From contig JAEXJM010000017.1 in NCBI GenBank assembly GCA_023449275.1, positions 1 to 24,653 on the forward strand: a stretch of DNA of 24,653 nucleotides. The letters are read 5' to 3'. The stretch's first letter is position 1. Each line of letters begins with the position of its first letter. The translations under genes and the position numbers were made by a program. Positions 1 to 7,921 of the stretch are shown in pieces. This DNA is from Pseudomonadota bacterium (GTDB taxonomy: Bacteria > Pseudomonadota > Gammaproteobacteria > Burkholderiales > Burkholderiaceae_D). The notes under the pieces are model-generated. The model was not told where the DNA came from. It made no database searches and saw only the letters and a program-made list of their open reading frames with translations.

Positions 1-219
1 CTGGCCTATCAGTTTTCCGCGATGAGCACGACGATCGAAGGCGACTGGGACGACGTGATGAAAGTGGTCACGGACTGTTTCAAGGCATTGGAAAAAGATT
101 GCGACCGGATCAGCGTCATGACCCGCGTCGATTATCGTGCCGGCAACCAATCCCGCCTGAAAAGCAAGGTCACGGCAGTGGAAGAAAAACTGGGACGCGA
201 AGTCGTCAAGAAACAGTAA
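1..219 (+). CDS. MTH1187-family thiamine-binding protein, C-terminal fragment
   Basis: The reading frame is open from the first base, so the 5' end of this gene is outside the window; 72 codons and a TAA stop are visible. The fragment contains TTIEGDWDDVMKVV near its start and VTAVEEKLGRE near its end, which match the DUF77/MTH1187 (YqgV-like) family. These are small ferredoxin-fold proteins of about 100 residues that bind thiamine or related ligands and form tetramers. Roughly the last two thirds of the protein appear to be present. The ATG at 22 is internal to the conserved domain and is not the real start. The gene is convergent with the slipin gene, with a terminator hairpin in between. 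Family assignment is fairly secure; the physiological role is poorly known. Confidence 0.8.
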   Translation: MAYQFSAMSTTIEGDWDDVMKVVTDCFKALEKDCDRISVMTRVDYRAGNQSRLKSKVTAVEEKLGREVVKKQ

Positions 220-238
220 GGCGGCTGCCATTCCGGTC

Positions 239-270
239 AAAAAAGCATGGGAATCGTCCCATGCTTTTTT
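239..270. terminator. Bidirectional rho-independent terminator
   Basis: A perfect inverted repeat: six A, then GCATGGGA, loop ATCG, TCCCATGC, then six T. The stem is followed by a T run on both strands, and it lies between two convergent genes (stop at 219 on plus, stop at 312 on minus), so it can end transcription from both sides. Confidence 0.9.
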
Positions 271-311
271 GACATCTGTCCGCAAGTACGGAACTGTCTG
301 AAAAAGGCGGT

Positions 312-1250
312 TTATTTGACGGTTTTCTTTTGCGATTCGATGATCTTCATCGCACCGGCGATCAGACCACCGATATCGCTCAGGTTGGACGGTACGATGA
401 TCGAGTTGTTGGTTTTCGCGAGCTTTTCGAAAGCAGAAACATACTGTTCCGCCACTTTCAGGTTCACGGCATCGCTACCGCCCTGTTCGCTGATGGCCAG
501 CCCGACCTTGCGCAAGGCTTCCGCATTCGCTTCGGCAATCGCCTTGATAGCTTCGGCCTCGCCCTGTGCACGATTGATCGCCGCCTGTTTTTCCCCTTCG
601 GACTTGGCGATTTCCGCCTCACGCTGGCCATCGGCAATATTGATCTGTTCCTGCTTGCGGCCTTCGGATGCGGCGATCAGGGCACGTTTTTCCCGTTCCG
701 CCGTGATCTGTGCCTGCATGGCCTGCAAAATGGCGGCAGGTGGCGTCAGATCCTTGATTTCATACCGCAAAACTTTTACACCCCAGTTCTGCGCCGATTC
801 GTCAATGGCGCTGACCACACAGGTATTGATGTAGTCGCGTTCTTCAAAGGTCTTGTCCAGCTCCAGCCGTCCGATCACGGAACGCAGTGTCGTTTGCGCC
901 AGCTGCGTGATCGCGGCGATATAGTTGGACGAGCCGTAAGACGCACGCATGGCGTCGGTGATCTGGAAATACAGGATACCGTCCACCTGCAACTGGGTAT
1001 TGTCCTTCGTGATACAGATCTGCGAAGGGACGTCCAGCGGGATTTCCTTCAGGCTGTGCTTGTACGCGACCCGGTCGATGAACGGGACGACGATGTTCAG
1101 CCCCGGCGCAAGCGTACCATGATATTTGCCGAGCCGTTCAACGACCCAGGCATGCTGTTGTGGCACGACGTTGACCGACTTGACCACGAAAACGATAATC
1201 ACCAGAAGAAAAACCAGTACGAGAAACATAGAGTCCAATCGAATCCCCAT
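312..1250 (-). CDS. SPFH/stomatin-like membrane protein (slipin, QmcA type)
   Basis: A 312-residue protein with one N-terminal hydrophobic segment (about residues 8-25), then an SPFH/Band 7 domain (about 25-190) including NVVPQQHAWVVERLGKYHG and LAPGLNIVVPFIDRV. An Ala/Glu/Lys-rich coiled-coil follows (about 190-260, with AQGEAEAIKAIAEA). SPFH proteins form large membrane-bound oligomeric cages or microdomains linked to membrane protein quality control. The upstream gene, 28 bases away, encodes an NfeD protein, the usual partner of this slipin subfamily (compare qmcA-ybbJ in E. coli), so the two are probably one operon. The start is ATG at 1250, with no convincing Shine-Dalgarno; Met8 (1229) is an alternative. 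It ends near the bidirectional terminator at 239-270. Confidence 0.9.
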   Translation of the reverse strand: MGIRLDSMFLVLVFLLVIIVFVVKSVNVVPQQHAWVVERLGKYHGTLAPGLNIVVPFIDRVAYKHSLKEIPLDVPSQICITKDNTQLQVDGILYFQITDAMRASYGSSNYIAAITQLAQTTLRSVIGRLELDKTFEERDYINTCVVSAIDESAQNWGVKVLRYEIKDLTPPAAILQAMQAQITAEREKRALIAASEGRKQEQINIADGQREAEIAKSEGEKQAAINRAQGEAEAIKAIAEANAEALRKVGLAISEQGGSDAVNLKVAEQYVSAFEKLAKTNNSIIVPSNLSDIGGLIAGAMKIIESQKKTVK

Positions 1251-1278
1251 TCATTAAAAAGTTGAAATCAATCCGGGA

Positions 1279-1716
1279 TCACTCCTGACTGTTATCCACG
1301 AGCAGGGTTGCCCCGCGAATTTCCCGGATGACGAATTGCCCGGCTTTCGGATCGCCATCCGGCAGGAGCTCGACATCCCACAGCGCACCGCGGTAATTCG
1401 CACGGGCCTTGTAGCTTCCACTATCCGGTTTGGCCCATTCACCGACATCGACCGTCTGCCCGATATCAAGCAGAACGGCAGGATTGCGCTGTGCGTCCGG
1501 TTTGTGAAATACCCTGCTTCGTTTCAGGATGAGCGTAACCACGACTCCGACGGTTCCTGCCACGATGAACTGGAGAAACAAATTGGCTCCTGACATGGCC
1601 GCCAGCGCGCCTGCACCGAAACCGATGGCGATCATCAGCAGATAAAAGGTTCCGGTAAAAATTTCTATGGCGACCAGCACACCGGCAACAGTCAGCCATA
1701 TCATCCAGTCAGTCAT
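1279..1716 (-). CDS. NfeD family membrane protein
   Basis: A 145-residue protein with hydrophobic segments near residues 4-20, 24-42 and 47-63, followed by a soluble C-terminal domain (about 80-145) with the spacing of an NfeD OB-fold (IGQTVDVGEW ... YRGALWDVEL). This matches the short NfeD class, which lacks the ClpP-like serine protease domain. Short NfeD proteins are encoded next to SPFH proteins and are thought to modulate or cap SPFH assemblies in the membrane. Here the slipin gene follows after 28 bases. The ATG start at 1716 is preceded by an AGGACGGGA purine stretch. A good -10 element lies just upstream. Confidence 0.85.
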   Translation of the reverse strand: MTDWMIWLTVAGVLVAIEIFTGTFYLLMIAIGFGAGALAAMSGANLFLQFIVAGTVGVVVTLILKRSRVFHKPDAQRNPAVLLDIGQTVDVGEWAKPDSGSYKARANYRGALWDVELLPDGDPKAGQFVIREIRGATLLVDNSQE

Positions 1717-1751
1717 CGATTCCCGTCCTGTCGGCAGATTATTTTCGCAAC

Positions 1752-1778
1752 ATTATAGAATAGATCGGGAAAGAACAA
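1752..1778 (-). promoter_or_regulatory. Candidate sigma-70 promoter for nfeD-slipin
   Basis: On the minus strand there is a perfect TATAAT (plus coordinates 1752-1757) about 35 bases before the nfeD start. The only -35-like hexamer, TTGTTC at 1773-1778, is a partial match with a short 15-base spacer. The -10 is convincing; the -35 is weak. Confidence 0.55.
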
Positions 1779-1789
1779 ATAATGTTACA

Positions 1790-1818
1790 GGCTGATTCAA
1801 TTTTTTCATGAATCAGCC
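1790..1818 (-). terminator. Hairpin downstream of ppsA
   Basis: Perfect 10-bp inverted repeat GGCTGATTCA / TGAATCAGCC with a 9-base loop, 23 bases after the ppsA stop codon. In the minus direction the stem is followed by TGTAACATTATT, not a continuous T run, so it is a weak or non-canonical terminator, or a 3'-end stabilising hairpin. Confidence 0.45.
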
Positions 1819-1841
1819 CGTTTGCAGAAAAGACAGCGGAC

Positions 1842-4274
1842 TTAACAGCCCTTGATCTGGCTTTCCGCCAGCGTCTGCCATGTGGAAATGACGGAATCCG
1901 GATTCAGTGACATGGAATCAATCCCCTGCTTCATCAGCCAGCGGGCGAAATCCGGATGGTCGGAAGGCCCCTGTCCGCAAATGCCGACGTATTTTCCCTG
2001 ATTGTTGCAGGCGGCAATCGCCCTGGAAATCAGCGACAGCACGGCCGGGTCGCGTTCATCGAAATCCGCCATCAGCAGTTCAAGGCCAGAATCCCGATCC
2101 AGCCCCAGCGTCAGCTGCGTCAGGTCGTTGGAACCGATCGAGAAACCGTCGAACATTTCAAGGAACTCGTCTGCCAGAATCGCGTTTGCCGGCACCTCGC
2201 ACATCATGATGACGCGCAGGCCGTTTTCACCGCGACGCAAACCGTTGACGGCCAGCAGGTCGAGAACGGAACGTGCCTGTTTCAGTGTCCTGACGAATGG
2301 AACCATCAGCTCAACATTGGTGAATCCCATTTCATTGCGTACCCGTTTCATCGCTTCACATTCCATATTGAACGCTTCGGCAAAAGACGGGGCGATATAA
2401 CGTGCCGCACCACGGAAACCCATCATCGGGTTTTCTTCTTCCGGCTCAAAACGGGTACCTCCCATCAGGGTGCGGTATTCGTTCGATTTGAAATCGGAAA
2501 GGCGGACAATGACCGGTTTCGGCCAGAACGCCGCAGCAATCGTCGCCACACCTTCCGCCAGTTTCTGGACGTAATAGGTACGTGGATTGGCGTAACCGCG
2601 CGAAACGGATTCGATCGCCTTTTTCAGGTCGGGATCGACGTTCGGATAAGCCAGAATCGCATTCGGGTGGACACTGATTTCATTGATGATGAATTCCAGA
2701 CGGGCCAGACCGACGCCACCGTTCGGAACGGATTGCAGTTTGAACGCCATTTGCGGATTGCCGACGTTCATGGCGATCTTGACCGGAAGAACGGGCAATT
2801 CACCGTATGTGACTTCCTTTTCCTCCATTTCAAGCGTGCCTTCGTAAATGTGGCCGTCTTCCCCTTCGGCACATGAGACGGTCACGAGCTGTCCGTCTTT
2901 CAGGACTTCAGTCGCATTGCCACAGCCGACGACAGCCGGAACGCCGATTTCACGGGCGACAATCGCCGCATGGCAGGTACGGCCTCCCCGGTTCGTGACG
3001 ATCGCGGCGGAACGACGCATGACCGGTTCCCAGTTCGGATCGGTCATATCGGCCACCAGCACATCGCCTTCCTCGACCTTGTCCATTTCGGACGGGTCAT
3101 GGACAACGCGAACGCGGCCGATACCGATTTTCTGGCCAATCGCACGACCGGAGGCCAGAACCTTGCTCTTGCTCTTCAACTGGAACACCTGAACGGATTC
3201 ACCGGTCTTTTGGGAATTGACCGTTTCCGGACGCGCCTGAAGAATGTACAGCTTGCCGTCGTCGCCATCCTTGCCCCATTCGATGTCCATCGGGCGACCA
3301 TAATGTTTTTCAATGATGACAGCGAATTTGGCCAGTTCCATCACATCGTCGTCGGTAATCGAGAAACGGCGGCGATCCGCTTCGGAAACGTCGATCGTCT
3401 TGACGGGTTCCTTCGCATCCGGGCTGGTATCGAAAACCATTTCGATCATCTTGGAGCCGATCGAGCGGCGGATGATCGCCATTTTGCCTTTTTCCAGCAT
3501 CGGCTTGTGCACGTAGAATTCATCCGGATTGACGGCACCCTGCACCACTGTTTCACCCAGTCCGTAACTGGACGTGATGAATACGACATCCGGGAAACCG
3601 GATTCGGTATCGAGGGTGAACATGACGCCGGAAGAGGCCAGATCGGAACGCACCATTTTCTGGATACCGGCCGACAGGGCGACTTCGGCATGTTTGAAAC
3701 CACGCTGCTGGCGATAGGAAATGGCACGGTCATTGTAAAGCGATGCAAAGACTTCCTTGACGGCATGCAGCAGATTGTCTTCACCCACGACATTCAGGAA
3801 AGTTTCCTGCTGTCCCGCAAAGGAAGCGTCCTGCAAGTCTTCCGCCGTGGCGGATGAGCGGACGGCAACGGACAGTTCACCGGCAGACGCCTTGACCATT
3901 TTCCGGTAATAATCCAGCAGTTCCGCTTCCAGCCTCGGCTGGAAAGGGGTATCGACAATCCACTGGCGGATATCGGCTCCGGCAGCCGCCAAGGCCTTCA
4001 CATCGCTGATATCAACGCCGTCAAGCCTTTTCTCGATCCGTTTCGCCAGAGTTTCGCCCCCGTTTGCGGCATGGGAGAGAAAATCCCGGTAAGCCTGTGC
4101 CGTTGTCGCGAAACCGCCCGGAACCCTGACACCCTTTCCCTGCAACTGGCTGATCATTTCGCCCAGCGATGCATTCTTGCCGCCGACCGAAGGGACATCT
4201 GACATCCTCAATTCCGTAAACGGAATGACATATTGAGCCTGATCTCTGGAGGCTGGTGACGATGTTTCCGACAT
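1842..4274 (-). CDS. ppsA: Phosphoenolpyruvate synthase
   Basis: An 810-residue PEP synthase (pyruvate, water dikinase; E. coli PpsA has 792). It converts pyruvate, ATP and water to PEP, AMP and phosphate, the entry step of gluconeogenesis from three-carbon acids. Domains in order: N-terminal ATP-grasp pyruvate-binding domain (about 15-350, with VGGKNASLGEM and VRSSATAEDLQDASFAGQQ), phosphohistidine swivel domain (about 385-480) with GGRTCHAAIVAREIGVP where His435 is the catalytic phospho-carrier, and the C-terminal PEP-utilising TIM barrel (about 495-800) with MCEVPANAILA, GSNDLTQLTLGLDRD and the GICGQGPSD loop whose Cys766 is the expected proton donor. Thr433, two residues before the catalytic His, is the residue modified by PpsR-type regulators, encoded next door. 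ATG start at 4274 with an AAGGAGA Shine-Dalgarno. Confidence 0.97.
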   Translation of the reverse strand: MSETSSPASRDQAQYVIPFTELRMSDVPSVGGKNASLGEMISQLQGKGVRVPGGFATTAQAYRDFLSHAANGGETLAKRIEKRLDGVDISDVKALAAAGADIRQWIVDTPFQPRLEAELLDYYRKMVKASAGELSVAVRSSATAEDLQDASFAGQQETFLNVVGEDNLLHAVKEVFASLYNDRAISYRQQRGFKHAEVALSAGIQKMVRSDLASSGVMFTLDTESGFPDVVFITSSYGLGETVVQGAVNPDEFYVHKPMLEKGKMAIIRRSIGSKMIEMVFDTSPDAKEPVKTIDVSEADRRRFSITDDDVMELAKFAVIIEKHYGRPMDIEWGKDGDDGKLYILQARPETVNSQKTGESVQVFQLKSKSKVLASGRAIGQKIGIGRVRVVHDPSEMDKVEEGDVLVADMTDPNWEPVMRRSAAIVTNRGGRTCHAAIVAREIGVPAVVGCGNATEVLKDGQLVTVSCAEGEDGHIYEGTLEMEEKEVTYGELPVLPVKIAMNVGNPQMAFKLQSVPNGGVGLARLEFIINEISVHPNAILAYPNVDPDLKKAIESVSRGYANPRTYYVQKLAEGVATIAAAFWPKPVIVRLSDFKSNEYRTLMGGTRFEPEEENPMMGFRGAARYIAPSFAEAFNMECEAMKRVRNEMGFTNVELMVPFVRTLKQARSVLDLLAVNGLRRGENGLRVIMMCEVPANAILADEFLEMFDGFSIGSNDLTQLTLGLDRDSGLELLMADFDERDPAVLSLISRAIAACNNQGKYVGICGQGPSDHPDFARWLMKQGIDSMSLNPDSVISTWQTLAESQIKGC

Positions 4275-4353
4275 GGTGATCTCCTTGCGCGTAATGTGTA
4301 TCAGTAAGCAATATGGGGGAATTGCACGGTAATTTGCGAAAAAGGCATTTATG

Positions 4354-4410
4354 CTTTTATTGTACCGCGCCCGTGACTGTGTTTTTCAAAAATAATCTTT
4401 ACAATAAAAG
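4354..4410. promoter_or_regulatory. Divergent ppsA/ppsR promoter region with inverted repeat
   Basis: A perfect 11-bp inverted repeat, CTTTTATTGTA (4354-4364) and TACAATAAAAG (4400-4410), separated by 35 bases, lies between the two divergent genes. Each arm contains TACAAT reading outward, toward ppsA on minus and toward ppsR on plus, so the arms may be mirrored -10 elements. For ppsA a TTGAAA hexamer lies 19 bases upstream of its TACAAT; no good -35 is seen for ppsR. Alternatively the arms are two half-sites for one regulator. Confidence 0.5.
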
Positions 4411-4453
4411 ATATTCTTCATCTCTTTGATTATTCTTGCAGACAGGTTGAAAT

Positions 4454-5278
4454 ATGACGACACAAGAGGATATCCCCGGCCGTACCGTGTACATCGTTTC
4501 CGACGGTACCGGCATCACGGCGGAAGCGCTGGCCCGTTCGGTTCTTTCCCAGTTCAACATGTCTTTTTCCCGGATTCACATCCCGTTTGTCGATACACTG
4601 GGCAAGGTCCGTCAGGCACGGGAACAGATCCAGGCCGAGCGTAACAAAACCGGTCAGCTTCCCATCGTCTTTTCCACACTCGTCATTCCCGAGCTCGTTT
4701 CCGAATTGCGCAAGGCCGATGCCCTGCATCTGGACGTGATCCAGACCTTCGTCGAACCATTGAAAGCCGAACTGGGCGTTTCACCGAAAGAGGAAATCGG
4801 GCTTTCCCACCAGAACATGGAAAGCCAGGAATACAAGAAACGGATTGAAGCGATCAATTTCACGCTGGAACACGACGACGGGCAATCCAACCGGAATCTG
4901 GAGGATGCCGATGTGATCCTGGTCGGCGTTTCCCGGAGCGGAAAGACGCCGACCAGCCTTTACCTTGCCATGCAATACGGCCTGAAAGTCGCGAACTATC
5001 CGCTGATCCCCGAAGATTTCGAACGCGGCCATATGCCGAAAGCGCTTGAACCCTTTAAAAACAAGCTGTTCGGACTGACGATCCAGCCCGAGAGGCTCGC
5101 TGACGTCCGCAACGAACGGCGCCCGAACAGCCGCTACGCCGCACTGGACAATTGCCGGTACGAGATTTCCGAAGCTGAAGCCATGATGAATCTGGAAAAC
5201 ATCCGCTATCTTTCCTCGACATCCAAATCCATCGAGGAAATCGCGACCGCCATTTTAAGCAGTCTGCGTTCCTATTGA
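4454..5278 (+). CDS. ppsR: PEP synthase regulatory protein (bifunctional kinase/pyrophosphorylase)
   Basis: A 274-residue DUF299 protein (E. coli PpsR has 277). Family members inactivate PEP synthase by ADP-dependent phosphorylation of the Thr next to the catalytic His, and reactivate it by Pi-dependent dephosphorylation that releases pyrophosphate. Visible signatures are VYIVSDGTGITAEALARSVL near the N-terminus (residues 12-31) and the P-loop-like GVSRSGKTPTS (158-168). Its substrate, ppsA, is transcribed divergently, and the target motif GGRTCHAA is intact there, which supports the assignment. ATG at 4454 has a weak AGGT upstream. The gene is convergent with the PIG-L gene, with 28 bases between the stops. 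Confidence 0.96.
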   Translation: MTTQEDIPGRTVYIVSDGTGITAEALARSVLSQFNMSFSRIHIPFVDTLGKVRQAREQIQAERNKTGQLPIVFSTLVIPELVSELRKADALHLDVIQTFVEPLKAELGVSPKEEIGLSHQNMESQEYKKRIEAINFTLEHDDGQSNRNLEDADVILVGVSRSGKTPTSLYLAMQYGLKVANYPLIPEDFERGHMPKALEPFKNKLFGLTIQPERLADVRNERRPNSRYAALDNCRYEISEAEAMMNLENIRYLSSTSKSIEEIATAILSSLRSY

Positions 5279-5306
5279 AAACGGAAAAGGCGGCCCGACG
5301 AGCCGC
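5279..5306 (-). terminator. Candidate terminator at the end of the lipid A operon
   Basis: Read on the minus strand immediately after the PIG-L stop, GCGGC-loop-GCCGC (plus 5290-5306) is followed by CTTTTCCGTTTT. The stem is short (5 bp, 7-base loop) and the U tract is interrupted, so strength is uncertain. It fills the whole gap between the convergent ppsR and PIG-L stops. Confidence 0.5.
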
Positions 5307-6047
5307 TTACAGGATCTCGACCTCGAAAGAAGCGGCATAAGGTTCAGGTATGCCAAGTTCTGCCGCAGTCCTGCGGTTCAGTGTCAACACACGGTCGTCA
5401 AATCCGTACTTTCTGTCCCGCAAATTGCGCTGGTGCTGTGAATCGTGATACCGAAGAAGCTTTGCTTTCCATTGCGCTTGTGCCGGGCCGAAACCGACAT
5501 AAAAATCCTTTGTCATCCCGAGTGTCTTGATGTCGCTGTTTTTCATCAGTGCCACAGGCCATTCCACCTTCGATGCAATCGCTTTCATCATCGCATACAT
5601 ATCCCGATGGGCGCGATTGGAGTCGTTTCCATGGGGCATGAAGAGCATATCGGGTTTCAGTTCCCTGATCCGCCTTTCCAGAAAAAGGCGATTGGCTTCA
5701 TCATCGACGACCTGATCGTCCGGCGCATTGTTCAGGCGGAGAAAATGGCCGTTTTCATCGGGCAAACCGAAAAAACGGAAGCTTCCGGTCTGCTCCCGCA
5801 CCCTGAGCTGGCGTTTTTCTTCCTGCGTCAGGCCAGCACCGTAAAATTTGTCGATTCCGCTACCGGTTTCCGCGACAAAAACATGGATATCATGCCCCTG
5901 ATCCATCAGATATTTCAGGGTAACCCCAATGGCGTCGAAATCGTCCGGATGGGGAGCCGTCACCAGAATCCTCATTTTGCGTGGCCATACGATACGGCGA
6001 AAATCAGTTGGAGAATCTTTCGGAAGAAGAAAATCCAGAGTCGTCAC
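5307..6047 (-). CDS. PIG-L/LmbE family deacetylase
   Basis: A 246-residue protein with a Rossmann-like start MRILVTAPHPDDFDAIG (residues 25-41). His33 and Asp36 match the zinc ligands of the PIG-L/LmbE N-acetylglucosaminyl deacetylase family, although the usual PHPDDE is PHPDDF here, so the acidic residue after the second Asp is missing. A second motif, PHGNDSNRAHRD (138-149), supplies His147 as the likely third zinc ligand; Asp35 would be the catalytic base. Family members remove acetyl or other acyl groups from amino sugars and related compounds; the substrate here is unknown. No signal peptide is seen, so it is probably cytoplasmic. It begins with GTG at 6047, supported by AAAGGA seven bases upstream, 33 bases after rnhB, and appears to be the last gene of the lpx operon. 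Confidence 0.85.
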   Translation of the reverse strand: MTTLDFLLPKDSPTDFRRIVWPRKMRILVTAPHPDDFDAIGVTLKYLMDQGHDIHVFVAETGSGIDKFYGAGLTQEEKRQLRVREQTGSFRFFGLPDENGHFLRLNNAPDDQVVDDEANRLFLERRIRELKPDMLFMPHGNDSNRAHRDMYAMMKAIASKVEWPVALMKNSDIKTLGMTKDFYVGFGPAQAQWKAKLLRYHDSQHQRNLRDRKYGFDDRVLTLNRRTAAELGIPEPYAASFEVEIL

Positions 6048-6054
6048 TTGAAAA

Positions 6055-6060
6055 TCCTTT
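6055..6060 (-). promoter_or_regulatory. Shine-Dalgarno fixing the GTG start of the PIG-L gene
   Basis: AAAGGA on the minus strand, seven bases before GTG at 6045-6047. No in-frame ATG has a comparable site, so GTG is the preferred start. Confidence 0.65.
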
Positions 6061-6080
6061 CATTCACTTCAGACGGTCAA

Positions 6081-6740
6081 TCACTCGGAAAGCGCAGCCA
6101 GTTCCAGAATTTTCCGGACAGGGGCATAGGTTTTGCGATGGACGGGCGACACGCCGTGCAGACTTAACTGTTCGAGATGATACGCAGTCGGATAACCCTT
6201 GTGACGGTCGAAACCGTATTCCGGGTATTGCCGGTGCAAATCCATCATGACCGCATCCCGCGCTGTCTTGGCAAGAATGGAGGCGGCGGAAATGGCGGGT
6301 ACCCTGTCATCCCCCCTGACGATGGCTTTTGCCATAATCGACAGTTTCGGGCAGCGGTTGCCGTCGATCAGGGCCAGTTCCGGCCTGACCTGCAATGCCT
6401 CGATCGCCCGTTTCATCGCCAGCATGGAAGCATGCAGGATATTCAACTCATCGATTTCCTCAATCGTACACTGTGCAATCGCCCAGGCTCTGGCATGCTG
6501 TTTGATCTCGACAGCCAGCTCGTCACGTTTGATCTCGGACAGTTTTTTGGAATCTTTCAGGCCGGCTATCGGATGGCCGGGATCGAGAATGACGGCTGCT
6601 GCAAACACAGGCCCGGCAATCGGCCCCCTGCCGGCTTCATCGGCCCCACAAAACAGGGTGATACCGGACGTGAAGTCATCATCGAACAGGGGAAGTGGCA
6701 AACTTGACGTGACCTGACGCTTTCCGATTCTGCTAGCCAT
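6081..6740 (-). CDS. rnhB: Ribonuclease HII
   Basis: A 219-residue RNase HII, which cleaves the RNA strand of RNA-DNA hybrids and nicks 5' of single ribonucleotides embedded in DNA, starting ribonucleotide excision repair. The motif CGADEAGRGPIAGPV (31-45) gives Asp34 and Glu35; LIDGN gives Asp126 and VRGDDRVPAISAASI gives Asp144, completing the DEDD metal-binding set with the same 18-residue spacing as the E. coli enzyme. The protein is slightly longer than E. coli RnhB at its N-terminus. The ATG at 6740 overlaps the end of lpxB by 8 bases, so translation is probably coupled, as in the common lpxB-rnhB arrangement. Confidence 0.96.
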   Translation of the reverse strand: MASRIGKRQVTSSLPLPLFDDDFTSGITLFCGADEAGRGPIAGPVFAAAVILDPGHPIAGLKDSKKLSEIKRDELAVEIKQHARAWAIAQCTIEEIDELNILHASMLAMKRAIEALQVRPELALIDGNRCPKLSIMAKAIVRGDDRVPAISAASILAKTARDAVMMDLHRQYPEYGFDRHKGYPTAYHLEQLSLHGVSPVHRKTYAPVRKILELAALSE

Positions 6741-7875
6741 TGCCGTTCATGAGCTCCAGAATCGCTTCGGCGCTGGTCTGCGCCGTATTGCGCAAGAGAG
6801 AATAATGCATGGCGATGAAACGCTCTTCAAGGCGTTGCCGGTTTGCCTGATCCGTCAACTGGAACCAGAGGGCATCGGCCAGTGCCTTGCCGGTAGCGGC
6901 ATTTTGAAGCAACTCGGGCACGATCATTTCACCGGCCAGAATATTGGGTAAACCGACCGGTGGCTTGACGATATGGCGCGCAACTTCCCAGGTGGCCCGC
7001 ATCAGCTTGTACGCGATGACCATCGGTTTCTTGAACAGGGCCACTTCCAGCGTTGCCGTTCCGGATGCGACGAGCACAGCATCGGCTGCCGTGATGGCGG
7101 TATGCGAATGCCCCCTGACGATTTGCAGTGGCAAATCATCCAGACGTGCCCCCGTTACCAGACGGGTGAAATATTTCAGTTGCTCATCCCCCGCCATGGG
7201 AATGACGAACTGGATCGTCGGATCGCGCTGCAAAAGCAGTTTGGCCGCTTCGACGAAAGCCAGACTGTTATATTTCAATTCCGACATCCGGCTGCCTGGC
7301 ATGATCGTGATGACCGGTTTTTCCCTGTCCAGTCCAAGACCCGTCCTTGCGGCATCCATATCCGGGCGCATCGGAATCGATTCCGCCAGAGGATGACCTA
7401 CATAGGTGACGGGAATGCCAGCCTTCTGGTAAATGGCTTCTTCAAACGGAAAGAGAACGAGAATGCGGGAAACGGCTTCGGCGATTTTCTTGATCCGCCC
7501 GCTACGCCATGCCCATACCGATGGGCTGACGAAATGCACGGTCTTGATGCCCGCCTTTTTAAGGGCCAGTTCAAGGCTGAGATTGAATTCAGGGGAATCG
7601 ATACCGATGAAAACCTCCGGCCTCTGGGCCAGCAGATGATCCCTCAAATGGTTGTGGATACCCCTGATTTCGCGGTAGTGCGCCAATACCTCGAAGAGAC
7701 CGTTGACGGAGAGTTTTTCCATCGGCCAGTTGCTGACGAAATCATATCTCGCCATTTGCGGGCCGCCGATGCCGTGCATCAGCGTATCCGGCAACTGGGG
7801 GCGAAGTGCCGACAGCAGATTGGCTCCCAGCAAATCGCCGGACGTTTCACCTGCAACCATCGCTATCGATCTCAA
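6733..7875 (-). CDS. lpxB: Lipid-A-disaccharide synthase
   Basis: A 380-residue GT19 glycosyltransferase (E. coli LpxB 382). It condenses UDP-2,3-diacylglucosamine with 2,3-diacylglucosamine-1-phosphate (lipid X) to form the beta-1,6 lipid A disaccharide at the inner face of the cytoplasmic membrane. The N-terminus has the typical AMVAGETSGDLLGANLL, and the C-terminal half has SGTATLEVALFKKPMVIAYK and a GLPNILAGEMIVPELLQ segment that fit the UDP-sugar-binding half of the family. The start is TTG at 7875, chosen because a strong GGAGG lies six bases upstream; the first ATG (Met6) is too far from that site. It lies 46 bases after lpxA and overlaps rnhB by 8 bases. Confidence 0.97.
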   Translation of the reverse strand: MRSIAMVAGETSGDLLGANLLSALRPQLPDTLMHGIGGPQMARYDFVSNWPMEKLSVNGLFEVLAHYREIRGIHNHLRDHLLAQRPEVFIGIDSPEFNLSLELALKKAGIKTVHFVSPSVWAWRSGRIKKIAEAVSRILVLFPFEEAIYQKAGIPVTYVGHPLAESIPMRPDMDAARTGLGLDREKPVITIMPGSRMSELKYNSLAFVEAAKLLLQRDPTIQFVIPMAGDEQLKYFTRLVTGARLDDLPLQIVRGHSHTAITAADAVLVASGTATLEVALFKKPMVIAYKLMRATWEVARHIVKPPVGLPNILAGEMIVPELLQNAATGKALADALWFQLTDQANRQRLEERFIAMHYSLLRNTAQTSAEAILELMNGNG

Positions 7876-7879
7876 AACA

Positions 7880-7888
7880 CCCCTCCCC
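7880..7888 (-). promoter_or_regulatory. Strong Shine-Dalgarno fixing the TTG start of lpxB
   Basis: GGGGAGGGG on the minus strand; the GGAGG core ends six bases before TTG at 7873-7875. This supports the rare TTG start rather than the internal ATG 15 bases later. Confidence 0.7.
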
Positions 7889-7921
7889 TGTCAATGGAAA
7901 CGAACAGACAAGACAACCCGA

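Noticed and set aside
1254..1469. A 71-codon minus-strand open frame overlapping nfeD
   Set aside because: It overlaps the well-supported NfeD frame almost fully and has no independent coding evidence.
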